A stretch of 64,000 bases of DNA from Mesorhizobium_B sp963522145 (GCA_963522145.1 CAUQXI010000001.1:62001-126000); one strand, 5' to 3'; positions 26,377 through 35,049 are shown, counted from the stretch's first letter. Numbers and translations are program-made. The notes: generated from the sequence alone by a model not told the origin.

Positions 26377-27470
26377 GCGGCGAAGCGGTTCCCCTCGGCG
26401 CTGGCACCGAGGTCGATGCTTCCGGCGGAAGTGCGGCGCGCCGCGATCTCGGCAGGCGCGTCCTCCTGACGCTCGGACCGATCCTGCTTTCGTTGCTGAT
26501 CGCGGGCGGCCTGCTTCTCCTGCTTGGCGTCGACCCGCTCGCTTATTACGGCTTCATCCTCGACAAGGGCCTGTTGTCGCCGCTCGGGCTGCAGCAGACC
26601 CTGACGCGGATGGCGCCGCTCCTTTTTCTGGCGGCCGGCCTCATCGTGGCGTTCCGGGCGGGCATGTGGAATCTCGGCGGCGACGGCCAGTTCCTGCTCG
26701 GCGCGGTGTCGGCGGCCGCGGCCGCGCCGCTCCTCGTTCAGGTCATGCCCGGATGGCTGGCGCTTCTGGTGGCCTTTCTGCTGGCCACGGCGGTGGCGAT
26801 GATCTGGTCGCTCATCCCCGCGCTCCTGCGCGCCTATCAGGGCGTCAACGAGATCATCACCACGCTCATGATGTCGTTTCTCGGTGTGTCGCTCGCCAAT
26901 GTGCTGGTCAAGCTGATCTTCCTCGATCCGGGCACGACGGTGCCGCAGACCCGGACGCTCGCCGTCGCCGACCGCCTGCCGCGCCTGTTTGAAACGACTG
27001 TCACGAGCGGCCTTCTTTTCGGGCTCGTGGCGATCATCGCCGTTCATCTGATGATGACACGCACCTCCTTCGGCCTGCGGTTGCGGATCGTCGGCGCCAA
27101 TCCGCGCGCAGCCGTTCATGCCGGCCTCAACGTGCCCCTGCTGACGGTCACGGTTTTCGCGATCTCCGCCGGGCTGATCGGCATGGCGGGTGCGATCGAC
27201 ATCATCGGCGTGCAGGGCAATGTGCGGGCGGACTGGAATCCCGCCTATGGGCTCGCCGTCATTCCCGTCGTCTTCCTCGCCCGCATGAACGGCTTCGCGG
27301 CGATCGGCTTCGTTTTCCTGCTGTCTGTGCTGTCGATCGGCGGCGAAAGTGCTGCGCGCCGGTTGGGCGTGCCGCAGCATTTCACGCTCGTCCTGGTTTC
27401 GATCGTGCTGATCACGCTGGCGGTCGCCGAGTATCTCGATCATCGCTTCAACCAGGCCAGGAGGGCGTGA
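26373..27470 (+). CDS. ABC transporter permease 1 (BPD_transp_2, nucleoside type)
   Basis: This 365-residue membrane protein has about ten helices. The family core includes GLIVAFRAGMWNLGGDGQFLLGA, the EIITTLMMSFLGVSL region and GLRLRIVGANPRAAVHAGL, seen in YufP-like nucleoside importer permeases. The ATG overlaps the ATPase stop by 4 bases, so the two are translationally coupled. It pairs with the following permease to form the heterodimeric channel. Confidence 0.9.
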   Translation: MSGEAVPLGAGTEVDASGGSAARRDLGRRVLLTLGPILLSLLIAGGLLLLLGVDPLAYYGFILDKGLLSPLGLQQTLTRMAPLLFLAAGLIVAFRAGMWNLGGDGQFLLGAVSAAAAAPLLVQVMPGWLALLVAFLLATAVAMIWSLIPALLRAYQGVNEIITTLMMSFLGVSLANVLVKLIFLDPGTTVPQTRTLAVADRLPRLFETTVTSGLLFGLVAIIAVHLMMTRTSFGLRLRIVGANPRAAVHAGLNVPLLTVTVFAISAGLIGMAGAIDIIGVQGNVRADWNPAYGLAVIPVVFLARMNGFAAIGFVFLLSVLSIGGESAARRLGVPQHFTLVLVSIVLITLAVAEYLDHRFNQARRA

Positions 27471-27474
27471 GCCG

Positions 27475-28410
27475 ATGACCGCGCTCTTCAGCAACACCTT
27501 CCTCGCCGCGCTGCTTTTCGGCGCCGTGACTGCAGCGATCCCGCTGCTTCTCGCCGGGCTTGGCGAACAAATGTCGGAAAAGGCAGGCGTCCTCAATATC
27601 GGCATCGAGGGCATGATGATCGCCGGTGCCTATTGTGGCTTCGTGGGCGCCTATTATTCAGGCTCGTTCTGGCTGGGCTTCGGTGCAGGAGCCGTCGGCG
27701 GCATTGCGGTCGCGGCCCTGATGGCGCTGCTTTGCGTGCGCATCGGCCTCAACCAGATCGTCATCGGCATCGCGCTGACGCTCGGGCTGGAGGGGCTGAC
27801 GTCGCTGCTCCACCACTTCCAGTTCTCGCGCTCTTACCCGCGCCTGCCGGCCGTCGACCCGACACCCATCCCCATCCTGTCCGACATCCCTGTGCTCGGG
27901 CCGGCGCTGTTCCGCAACCATCTGCTTGTTTATCTCGCTGTCGCAGCCGTCTTCGTCATGGCCTGGATCTATCGGCGCACGCAGCTCGGACTGAACCTTC
28001 AGGCCGCCGGCGACAAGCCCGCCGCCCTCGACGTCGCGGGCATCGATGTGATGCGCACGCGCACGGTGGCCGTGCTGTTCACCGGCATGATGGCCGGGCT
28101 CGGCGGCGCTTATCTGGCCAATGTCGGGGCAGGGCTCTTCATCCCGTTCATCACCAATGGCGCGGGCTTCCTCGGCATCGTGCTGGCCATGCTGGCGCGC
28201 GGCCGGCCGCTTTGGGTGCTGGTCGGCGCGCTGTTCTTCGGATTGTGCCTGTCGCTGACGACCGCTGCCCAGGTTGCAGGCATCAACGTGCCCACGGACG
28301 TCATCCAGATGCTGCCCTTCCTCGCAGTGATGGCGATGCTGGTGCTGTTCGGCCGTCGCGCCAGCCTGCCGGCGGCGCTTGGTATCCCGTACGAGCGCGG
28401 CGCGCGCTGA
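27475..28410 (+). CDS. ABC transporter permease 2 (BPD_transp_2, nucleoside type)
   Basis: This 311-residue membrane protein is of the YufQ-like class, with characteristic AIPLLLAGLGEQMSEKAGVLNIGIEGMMIAGAYCGF and the late NGAGFLGIVLAMLARGRPLWVLVGALFFG segment. It starts 4 bases after permease 1 ends and is followed 23 bases later by the 4-pyridoxolactonase gene, which ties the importer to B6 catabolic genes. Confidence 0.9.
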   Translation: MTALFSNTFLAALLFGAVTAAIPLLLAGLGEQMSEKAGVLNIGIEGMMIAGAYCGFVGAYYSGSFWLGFGAGAVGGIAVAALMALLCVRIGLNQIVIGIALTLGLEGLTSLLHHFQFSRSYPRLPAVDPTPIPILSDIPVLGPALFRNHLLVYLAVAAVFVMAWIYRRTQLGLNLQAAGDKPAALDVAGIDVMRTRTVAVLFTGMMAGLGGAYLANVGAGLFIPFITNGAGFLGIVLAMLARGRPLWVLVGALFFGLCLSLTTAAQVAGINVPTDVIQMLPFLAVMAMLVLFGRRASLPAALGIPYERGAR

Positions 28411-28433
28411 CAATCAAATTCAAGGAGGCGAAC

Positions 28434-29240
28434 ATGACTGACACCAAGGTCTACCTGCTCGACGGCGGCTCGCTGGTTCTCGACGGCTTCCACGTCTTCT
28501 GGAACCGCGGACCGGGCGGCGAGGTGCGCTTTCCGGTTTATTCGATCCTGATCGAACATGCCGAAGGCCGTTTTCTGATCGATACCGGCTATGACTATGA
28601 TCACGTCATGAAGGTCCTGCCCTTCGAGAAGCCGATCCAGTCAAAGGAGCAGACCATCCCAGGGGCGCTCGGCCTTCTCGGGCTCGAGCCGAAGGATGTC
28701 GGCGTCGTCTTCAACTCGCATTTTCATTTCGACCACTGCGGCGGCAACAAATACTTCCCCCATGCCAAGAAGATCTGCCACAGAACCGAGGTGCCGCAGG
28801 CCTGCAACCCTGAGCCCTTCGAGCATCTCGGCTACTCGGACCTGAGCTTCTCGGCGGAGGCCGCAGAGGCGCGCGGCGCAACGGCTCAGCTTCTCGAAGG
28901 CACCACACGCCAGAACTCGACCTTCGAGGGCATTGAGGGCGATGTCGAACTCGCCAAGGGTGTTCACCTCATCTCCACGCCCGGCCATTCAATCGGCCAT
29001 TACAGCCTGCTCGTGGAGTTCGGGACGCGAAAGCCGATCCTCTTCACGATCGACGCCGCCTACACGCAGAAGAGCCTCGAAACGCTGTGCCAGGCCGCCT
29101 TCCATATCGACCCGGTCGCCGGCATCGACTCCATGCGTCGCGTCCGGAAGATCGCGGAGGAAAAAGGCGCCGACCTGATGTTCTCTCACGACATGGAGAA
29201 CTTCCAGACCTATCGCACCGGCACGCAGTTCTACGGCTGA
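28434..29240 (+). CDS. 4-pyridoxolactonase (metallo-beta-lactamase fold)
   Basis: This 268-residue zinc hydrolase opens 4-pyridoxolactone to 4-pyridoxic acid. The binuclear site is complete: His96, His98, Asp100 and His101 (HFHFDH), His185 (STPGHS), Asp207 (TIDAAY) and His252 (FSHD). These numbers and the protein length agree with the M. loti enzyme as I recall it. A strong AAGGAGG precedes ATG 28434. The gene sits between the BMP-type importer genes and the aminotransferase gene. Confidence 0.93.
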   Translation: MTDTKVYLLDGGSLVLDGFHVFWNRGPGGEVRFPVYSILIEHAEGRFLIDTGYDYDHVMKVLPFEKPIQSKEQTIPGALGLLGLEPKDVGVVFNSHFHFDHCGGNKYFPHAKKICHRTEVPQACNPEPFEHLGYSDLSFSAEAAEARGATAQLLEGTTRQNSTFEGIEGDVELAKGVHLISTPGHSIGHYSLLVEFGTRKPILFTIDAAYTQKSLETLCQAAFHIDPVAGIDSMRRVRKIAEEKGADLMFSHDMENFQTYRTGTQFYG

Positions 29241-29250
29241 GGAAACATCC

Positions 29251-30429
29251 ATGCGCTACCCCGACACATCCGATCCCGTGATCACGCTGACGTCTGGGCC
29301 GGTCAACGCCTATCCCGAGGTGCTGCGCGGTTTGGGCCGAACCGTTCTCTACGACTACGATCCCGCGTTCCAGGCCTTCTACGAGACCGTGGTCGACAAG
29401 GCGCAAAAGGCCATGCGCCTTTCCACCCGCCCCGTCATTCTGCATGGCGAGCCGGTTCTGGGCCTGGAGGCTGCCGCCGCCTCGCTGATCGCGGAAAACG
29501 ACACGGTTCTCAACCTCGCCTCGGGCGTCTACGGCAAGGGCTTCGGCTTCTGGGCCAAGCGCTACTCGCCGAACCTTCTCGAGATCGAGGTGCCCTATGA
29601 CCAGGCGATCGACCCGAAGGCGGTGCGCGACATGCTGGCCGCGCATCCGGAGATCACGGTGGTCTCCGTCTGCCACCACGACACCCCGTCCGGCACGATC
29701 AACCCGATCGACGAGATCGGAGCAATCGTGTCCGCCCACGGCGCCTATCTTATCGTCGATGCCGTCTCGTCCTTTGGCGGCATGAAGACGAGCCCCGAGG
29801 ACTGCAAGGCCGACATCTATATCGCCGGGCCGAACAAATGCCTGGGCGCAGCTCCGGGCCTGACGATGGCGGGCATCAGCCCCCGCGCCTGGGACAAGAT
29901 GAAGGCGAACCCCAAGGCGCCGCGCGCCTCGATGCTGTCGATCCTCGACTGGGAGAATGCGTGGTCGCGGGAAAAGCCCTTCCCGTTCACGCCCTCCGTC
30001 GCGGAGATCAACGGCTTCGATGTGGCGCTCGACCTTTATCTCGGGGAAGGTCCCGAGGCGGTCTGGGCGCGTCATGCGCTGACCGCGCGCGCGACCCGAA
30101 AGGGCGCGCTTGCCATGGGGCTGAAGCTGTGGGCGAGCAGTGAGGCGATCGCCTCGCCAACCACAACGGCGGTCCGCACGCCAGACGGCATCGATGAGGC
30201 TGCGCTGCGCCGCGAAGCCCGCGCCCGCTACGGCGTCGTATTCTCGTCGGGACGAGGCGAAACGCTCGGCAAGCTTACGCGCATCGGCCATATGGGACCG
30301 ACCGCCCAGCCGATCTACGCAATCGCCGCGCTGACCGCGCTTGGCGGCGCGCTGAACGCACTCGGCTTCAAGGCCGATGTTGCGGCCGGTGTCGCAGCCG
30401 CGCTTGCGGAAATCGACGCGGATGCTTGA
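29251..30429 (+). CDS. ppaT: Pyridoxamine-pyruvate aminotransferase
   Basis: This 392-residue class V (fold type I) aminotransferase transfers the amino group of pyridoxamine to pyruvate, giving pyridoxal and L-alanine. It does so without bound PLP, since the substrate takes the cofactor place. The Schiff-base lysine is Lys196 in AGPNKCLGAAPG (Lys197 in the 393-residue M. loti enzyme as recalled). It lies 10 bases downstream of the lactonase gene. A generic alanine-glyoxylate aminotransferase would look similar; the cluster supports the specific call. Confidence 0.92.
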   Translation: MRYPDTSDPVITLTSGPVNAYPEVLRGLGRTVLYDYDPAFQAFYETVVDKAQKAMRLSTRPVILHGEPVLGLEAAAASLIAENDTVLNLASGVYGKGFGFWAKRYSPNLLEIEVPYDQAIDPKAVRDMLAAHPEITVVSVCHHDTPSGTINPIDEIGAIVSAHGAYLIVDAVSSFGGMKTSPEDCKADIYIAGPNKCLGAAPGLTMAGISPRAWDKMKANPKAPRASMLSILDWENAWSREKPFPFTPSVAEINGFDVALDLYLGEGPEAVWARHALTARATRKGALAMGLKLWASSEAIASPTTTAVRTPDGIDEAALRREARARYGVVFSSGRGETLGKLTRIGHMGPTAQPIYAIAALTALGGALNALGFKADVAAGVAAALAEIDADA

Positions 30430-30457
30430 TCAACAATAAGGGGACAGGAGAAACACG

Positions 30458-31204
30458 ATGAGCAACGGGCTTTCAGGCAAAACGGCGGTGGTCACCGGCG
30501 CGGCGCAGGGCATCGGCAAGGCGATTGCCAAGCGCCTCTCGGCGGACGGCGCAACCGTGATCGTCAGCGATATGAACGGCGAAGGCGCCAAAGCCGCCGC
30601 AGCCGAGATCGGCAATGGCGCGATCGCGATTACTGCCGATGTGTCGGATCCGGCGGCGGTCGCGGCGATGTTCGCCGAGATCAACCAAAAAGCCGGCGGG
30701 GTCGATATCCTCGTGAACAACGCTTCCATTGTTCCCTTCGTCGCATGGGACGAGGTCGATCTCGATCACTGGCGCAAGATCATCGACGTGAACCTCACGG
30801 GCACCTTTATCGTGACACGTGCGGCGACCGACCAGATGCGGGCGAGCAAGAAGGCCGGTCGCGTGATCTCCATCGCGTCCAACACCTTCTTTGCCGGCAC
30901 GCCGAACATGGCGGCCTATGTTGCGGCCAAAGGCGGCGTCATCGGCTTCACGCGCGCGCTTGCGACCGAGCTTGGCCAATACGGCATCACCGCCAATGCC
31001 GTCACACCCGGCCTGATCGAAAGCGATGGCGTCAAGGCAAGCCCGCACAACGGCGCCTTCGAGTTCGTCGAGATGCTGCAAGCCGTGAAGGGGAAGGGCC
31101 AGCCGGAGCACATCGCCGACGTGGTCTCATTCCTCGCCTCGGACGACGCGCGCTGGATGACCGGCCAGACCGTCAATGTCGATGCGGGGATGGTGCGGTA
31201 CTAG
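30458..31204 (+). CDS. Pyridoxal 4-dehydrogenase (SDR family)
   Basis: This 248-residue NAD+-dependent SDR has TGAAQGIG at residues 13-20, NNAS, the catalytic YVAAK and a PGLIESDGVK tail. It oxidises pyridoxal (hemiacetal form) to 4-pyridoxolactone. Its length equals that of the M. loti enzyme (248 residues as recalled), and it lies directly after the lactonase and aminotransferase genes in the same order. It is the last gene of the B6 locus. The function would not be deducible outside this context. Confidence 0.9.
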   Translation: MSNGLSGKTAVVTGAAQGIGKAIAKRLSADGATVIVSDMNGEGAKAAAAEIGNGAIAITADVSDPAAVAAMFAEINQKAGGVDILVNNASIVPFVAWDEVDLDHWRKIIDVNLTGTFIVTRAATDQMRASKKAGRVISIASNTFFAGTPNMAAYVAAKGGVIGFTRALATELGQYGITANAVTPGLIESDGVKASPHNGAFEFVEMLQAVKGKGQPEHIADVVSFLASDDARWMTGQTVNVDAGMVRY

Positions 31205-31225
31205 GAGTTCGACGGTCGCCAAGAT

Positions 31226-31270
31226 GAGACTCGCCTGCAGCGAATATCAGCAACTTAGCAGGCGAGTCTC
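31226..31270. repeat. 13-bp perfect inverted repeat downstream of the B6 locus
   Basis: GAGACTCGCCTGC (31226-31238) and its exact complement (31258-31270) enclose a 19-base spacer. No T-run follows on either side, so a Rho-independent terminator is not clear. It may end the B6 transcript by another route or mark the junction with the accessory region. Confidence 0.6.
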
Positions 31271-31353
31271 GCACGGGGCATTGCGGCTGAGGACCATTTC
31301 AGGAGCGTCGTGAGTCCGATTTAAGAATGGTCGTATGAGTGCAGCAGGTGAGT

Positions 31354-32199
31354 TCAGGCTGCACTTACAGACTTTACCAACGCCTCTGCTCGGCCTGCAA
31401 CTATCGTGCTTTGTTTCGCTACCGCAGTATTGATGTTTCTGAACCAGCGCTGGTCGTTGAGATCTCTATATTCGTAAGTCGGTGGGCCACATCGTGCCAA
31501 GGCAACTTGTGATGAGAGCGGTAACCACAACTCCACATTTGGACTGCCGATCATTGTATCGCCCGGCAGCGTCATCTTGGCAACAGGATTGGAGCCGACA
31601 ATAAACGCACGATTCCGATGCGTGGTTCGCATGACGAACAAGCCGACATACCTCATCGCCTCTGCGAGCTCCTCTCCCATGCCGAGCGTTGCTTCGACCT
31701 GTGCGTTACGTGTGAGCCGATCTGTCAGCACATCGCTGTAGAAGTACGCCCGCTCTTCCTCGGTGAACGGGCGGACGTCTTGCTCAAATCGTGCCAACAA
31801 CCCAGTGTAATAGGCATTCATGTCGAAGCCGCGTGGTCGCTTTGTGAACGAGTCCGGCGAGCGCTTCGCTTGAGCAACGGTGAATTCATTTACGACGTCC
31901 CATTCCGACTTTGAAAGGCTTGTGAGACCGCCGTGGGACGCTGCGTCAAGGATGCGGCGGAGGATCGGCGCTGCCTTGTCTTCAAGGCGGCTCAGAAAAG
32001 TTTCAACAGCGTCATCGCGCGAACCGTCGCCGGCCTCCGTGCTGTAGGCATGGAATTTGACGAAGGCCTTTGCTGGTGACTTCAGCACTACCCCACGTTC
32101 CGGATGCAGCCTATCCAGCAGATGAAGTTGCCCATCCGAGTTCGTAAAATTCTGAAGCAGAAACTCGGGAACGACATGGTGTCTTTTTGAGCGTCCCAT
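31354..32199 (-). CDS. DUF4238 family protein
   Basis: This 281-residue protein begins MGRSKRHHVVPEFLLQNFTNSDGQLHLLDR, the signature of the DUF4238 family (His-His-x-Val-Pro-x-Phe-Leu-Leu-x-x-Phe), and has the later AFIVGSNPV and ELWLPLSSQVALA segments. The function is unknown; family members are common in accessory and defence islands. The DNA is visibly less GC-rich than the B6 locus, in line with recent transfer. Confidence 0.8.
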   Translation of the reverse strand: MGRSKRHHVVPEFLLQNFTNSDGQLHLLDRLHPERGVVLKSPAKAFVKFHAYSTEAGDGSRDDAVETFLSRLEDKAAPILRRILDAASHGGLTSLSKSEWDVVNEFTVAQAKRSPDSFTKRPRGFDMNAYYTGLLARFEQDVRPFTEEERAYFYSDVLTDRLTRNAQVEATLGMGEELAEAMRYVGLFVMRTTHRNRAFIVGSNPVAKMTLPGDTMIGSPNVELWLPLSSQVALARCGPPTYEYRDLNDQRWFRNINTAVAKQSTIVAGRAEALVKSVSAA

Positions 32200-32452
32200 G
32201 ACCGGCAGGATAGCTCACATCAGCTCCGTCTGCCCGTCCAAAATTAGGGCATCACTCCATACTATCCCGGTAAAAAACACCATGAGTTGCGATGTCGACC
32301 TACATCGTGAGATCACAAAGGTGCACTGGCTCGGCGGAGAACTTCTGGAAGGCCGGCGTTTGGTGGAGGGAAGGGAACTGGGGCCCAACCTTCTCCACTT
32401 CGGGCCGGATACAACCTGTTGGTCGATGTGCAGCCAGTAGGTGTGTTGATGC

Positions 32453-32845
32453 TTAGAGCTGCTTCAAGCGCGAGCTGCTCACCGGCAGCTCGAACATGGC
32501 GCCTCCGGCCACGAGTCCGGCCTGCTGCTCAATCACCGGCCAAAGCGCCAGAAGCCGCTCCATCTTCTTGATAGTGGGCGACTTGTTGAGACCTTTCGAC
32601 AGGAAGAAGCCGATCATCTGAGAGTTTCGGAACGCGGCATACTCGGCCTTGTTGCGGGTGATGCGCCGATCGCCCGAGATGACCACCCACCGCCCTTCCC
32701 GGTTCAGGTGCGTGATCCACTCCGTGTCCGTTACGCCGGGACCGAAGCGGTCCCGGATATGGACGACCTCGTGTTCGCCCACGAAAAGGGCAGCAAGAGC
32801 TCGGGCGATGGCGGGCGGCAGATTCTCATCGACCAGAACCTTCAC
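32453..32845 (-). CDS. DUF5615 PIN-like protein (putative toxin)
   Basis: This 130-residue protein has the DUF5615 opening KVLVDENLPPAIARAL, followed by HEVVHIRDRFGPGVTDTEWITHLNREGRWVVISGDRRI, matching the conserved acidic positions of PIN-like nucleases (Asp6, Glu7, Asp42-type and Asp near ISGD). It starts with GTG 32845 and overlaps the upstream DUF433 gene by 4 bases. This is the usual order of antitoxin-like DUF433 then DUF5615, so it probably acts as the toxin of a type II-like pair. Toxicity is inference. Confidence 0.78.
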   Translation of the reverse strand: MKVLVDENLPPAIARALAALFVGEHEVVHIRDRFGPGVTDTEWITHLNREGRWVVISGDRRITRNKAEYAAFRNSQMIGFFLSKGLNKSPTIKKMERLLALWPVIEQQAGLVAGGAMFELPVSSSRLKQL

Positions 32846-33558
32846 GCGGCACTCTGGAGCGAGGCCTGATAGCTGACCGCGTCACGAACCACTGAGGGTG
32901 CCACTTCGAACAGGCGCGCCACCTTCTCGGCCGAGCCCTCGGCGTCGACCGCCTCAGCGAGGGCTATGATGGGAACGCCGGACGCCGCTGCGACCGGCTG
33001 GCCGAAGGCGCGCTGCGGATCGATGACGATCGACTCCTTCCCCTTGTAAGGGCGCCAACGCGCAACGGCATCGTCCTCGATGTCAAGGTCCTTGAAGGTG
33101 CGCTCAACAACTTGCCCGAACACGTACTGTCGCTTCCTCAGGTCGAGCAGTTGCGGCTCGCTTGGCTGGGCCTGCGCGATGCTTTGCAGGAAGATAGTCT
33201 GCCCGTCCGTCTTGAACTTGCGCGTCGAGAAGGGTCTGTCGTCGGCGACGAGCTGGCGCGCATAATCCAGACAATTCCTGATCGCGAGCAGGCCAACGCC
33301 GGCGTCAACAAACGCTTTGACGAAGCGTAGCTCGACTAAATCTCGGAAGCCAATCTCCAGGTGATCGGTGATCGTGGCTAGCTGCGGCTGCCACAGCGGT
33401 GGCATGCGGTTCTCGTTGCCATCTTTGCGAAAGGCGTAGCCCTTGAGCCAGCGGTTCACGTTCAGCACGGGCATGCCGAGCAGACGCGCAGCCTCGGGCG
33501 CGGTGTAGAAGCCTACGCCGAGGGGAACGTCGGGCAAATCAGTGTCGCGCTGCGCCAT
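32842..33558 (-). CDS. DUF433 family protein (putative antitoxin)
   Basis: This 238-residue protein has an N-terminal MerR-like helix-turn-helix (GFYTAPEAARLLGMPVLNVNRWLKGYAF) and a C-terminal DUF433 segment (RAFGQPVAAASGVPIIALAEAVDAEGSAEKVARLFEVAPSVVRDAVSYQ). DUF433 proteins are often encoded directly before DUF5615 toxins. The 4-base overlap with the next gene fits translational coupling. ATG 33558 is preferred to the in-frame 33639, because residues before it look non-homologous. Confidence 0.78.
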   Translation of the reverse strand: MAQRDTDLPDVPLGVGFYTAPEAARLLGMPVLNVNRWLKGYAFRKDGNENRMPPLWQPQLATITDHLEIGFRDLVELRFVKAFVDAGVGLLAIRNCLDYARQLVADDRPFSTRKFKTDGQTIFLQSIAQAQPSEPQLLDLRKRQYVFGQVVERTFKDLDIEDDAVARWRPYKGKESIVIDPQRAFGQPVAAASGVPIIALAEAVDAEGSAEKVARLFEVAPSVVRDAVSYQASLQSAA

Positions 33559-33613
33559 GGATGCTGCCAAGGTATCTATCCTGCAGCGCAGGGCAAGATG
33601 GTGTTGCGTCGCG

Positions 33614-33913
33614 TCAGTGCTGCCTCTGCATGTGCGCATCGATCGCTTCCATCATCTTGACGAGCTGCGCCCGCAACTCGGCTGCCTGGACCACGATGTG
33701 AGTGTTGCGATGCGTGAGCGTCAGATACACGTCATGCACCCGTTCAGAGTGCCGGGCCAAGGCGACCAGATGCGCGCCGCTCGGCCCGTTCGTGCCCGCA
33801 AACCAGTTCTTGACGGTGCGGTCACTTGCGTCGGTCCAGGTCATCACGGTTTTCACCGCGTGTGCTTCTGTCGCAAAGTCGGCGTGCAGGGCCTCGGCGA
33901 TCATTCGCGCCAA
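33614..33913 (-). CDS. Small HTH-like protein
   Basis: This 99-residue protein lies 55 bases upstream of the DUF433 gene. Its first half (AVKTVMTWTDASDRTVKNWFAGTNGPSGAHLVALARHSERV) resembles a compact DNA-binding helix-turn-helix in which TDASDRTVKNWFAG would be the recognition region. The second half is a charged helix ending EAIDAHMQRQH. It may regulate the neighbouring pair. I do not know a named family with certainty. Confidence 0.65.
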   Translation of the reverse strand: MARMIAEALHADFATEAHAVKTVMTWTDASDRTVKNWFAGTNGPSGAHLVALARHSERVHDVYLTLTHRNTHIVVQAAELRAQLVKMMEAIDAHMQRQH

Positions 33914-34327
33914 ACATGCTGCTTCGTCTCCGTCGCGTCCATCGGGCGGACAGCCAACCGGCAGGAATACTTCAGCGAACTTAAATCGATCGCAGGCGCT
34001 GAGAATCTCGCCACAATGCCGGTCGCTGCCGAGTAGGCTGCATAGACTTTATGGGGACCCGGACCCGATAAGCGCGGGGACCGTGGGAGACGCCGCACGC
34101 TGGGGCGGATCGAGCGCGGCGGTGGGGATGGCTGCGAACCCGTTCGGAGCCCACCAGACCGGCGAGGTTTCGCCGGTCGAATTCGGCACTGTCTGTGCCG
34201 AATCCTATGGGGCGTGCCGGCTCCCGCGACGGTAGAAGATGGTACGCCCCATCAACTACAAGCGCTTGAAACTTTAGGCGGCATGGGGTCGAAACGCGGG
34301 GAGCTAAAGCCGTAAGCTGAGGACATA
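33914..34327. other. Intergenic region without a recognised gene
   Basis: This is a 414-base gap between the small HTH gene (leftward) and the UDG-like gene (rightward). Frames here do not look coding, and I see no clear promoter, repeat or RNA. Confidence 0.4.
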
Positions 34328-34903
34328 ATGCAGAACCTTGCTGATTTCGAAACTCAGCTTGCGAAACTGATTGGTCGCCCGAGCGACCAGCGGCCCTTCG
34401 TATGTGAGGGCTCGCCACTCGACTGCAGCGCGTTCATCGTTGGCTTCAATCCCGCTACCACGATGGACGCCGATTTCTGGAGCTTCTGGCGCCCCAGCTA
34501 CGGCTTCGACAAGGAGGCTTGGTTCGAGGCATACAAGGCGGACAGAGTTCAGCGACCGCTCAAGCCTGGCAAGACTCGGCGCAACCCGGTCAGCAACACG
34601 CGTCGCGTGATCGAATGGATCATTGAGGCGGCGTCACCGTGCCGATGCCTGGAAACGAACGTCTACGCGCTGCCCTCGGATGACAAAGCAAGCCTCGCTG
34701 AAGAGAGCCGGAAAACGGCCCCCTTCCGGTTTCTGCTGGAGACGATCAAACCCTCGGTGATTGTCGCTCATGGAGATGACGCGATCCTAGAAACGCAGCA
34801 TCTGGCGGGCAGTGTCAGGGTCATGCCCGTGAAGCATTTCTCTCGCGGATGGTCTGAGGAGGCAGCACGGTCCTTAGGACAGAAATTGGGAGCGCTCTGC
34901 TAA
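34328..34903 (+). CDS. Hypothetical protein, possibly uracil-DNA-glycosylase fold
   Basis: This 191-residue protein contains FIVGFNPATTMDADFWSFWRPSYGFD, reminiscent of the G-x-N-P motif I region of UDG-superfamily enzymes, and a later VIVAHGDDAI strand in the place of the second motif. The catalytic signature is incomplete, so this is only a fold guess. The DNA is less GC-rich than the core genes. No operon partner is obvious. Confidence 0.55.
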   Translation: MQNLADFETQLAKLIGRPSDQRPFVCEGSPLDCSAFIVGFNPATTMDADFWSFWRPSYGFDKEAWFEAYKADRVQRPLKPGKTRRNPVSNTRRVIEWIIEAASPCRCLETNVYALPSDDKASLAEESRKTAPFRFLLETIKPSVIVAHGDDAILETQHLAGSVRVMPVKHFSRGWSEEAARSLGQKLGALC

Positions 34904-35049
34904 CCGGCTCAGTCATCCACGACGCCGCGTAGAATATCCGTTCGCCGACGCCAGCCCGGGCGTAAGCTCCAAGACGGCGACCATTTCAGGCTGTTGATGC
35001 GTTCTCCGCAGGATGTGCAGGCAACAGCGTGGGCAGATAAGGGGGTACA

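Noticed and set aside
32198..32440. 80-codon rightward frame next to the DUF4238 gene
   Set aside because: No ribosome binding site, no recognisable motif and overlap with the start of the DUF4238 gene; coding status unsupported.
33981..34418. Minus-strand frame opposite the start of the UDG-like gene
   Set aside because: It overlaps a better-supported gene and its composition is not protein-like.
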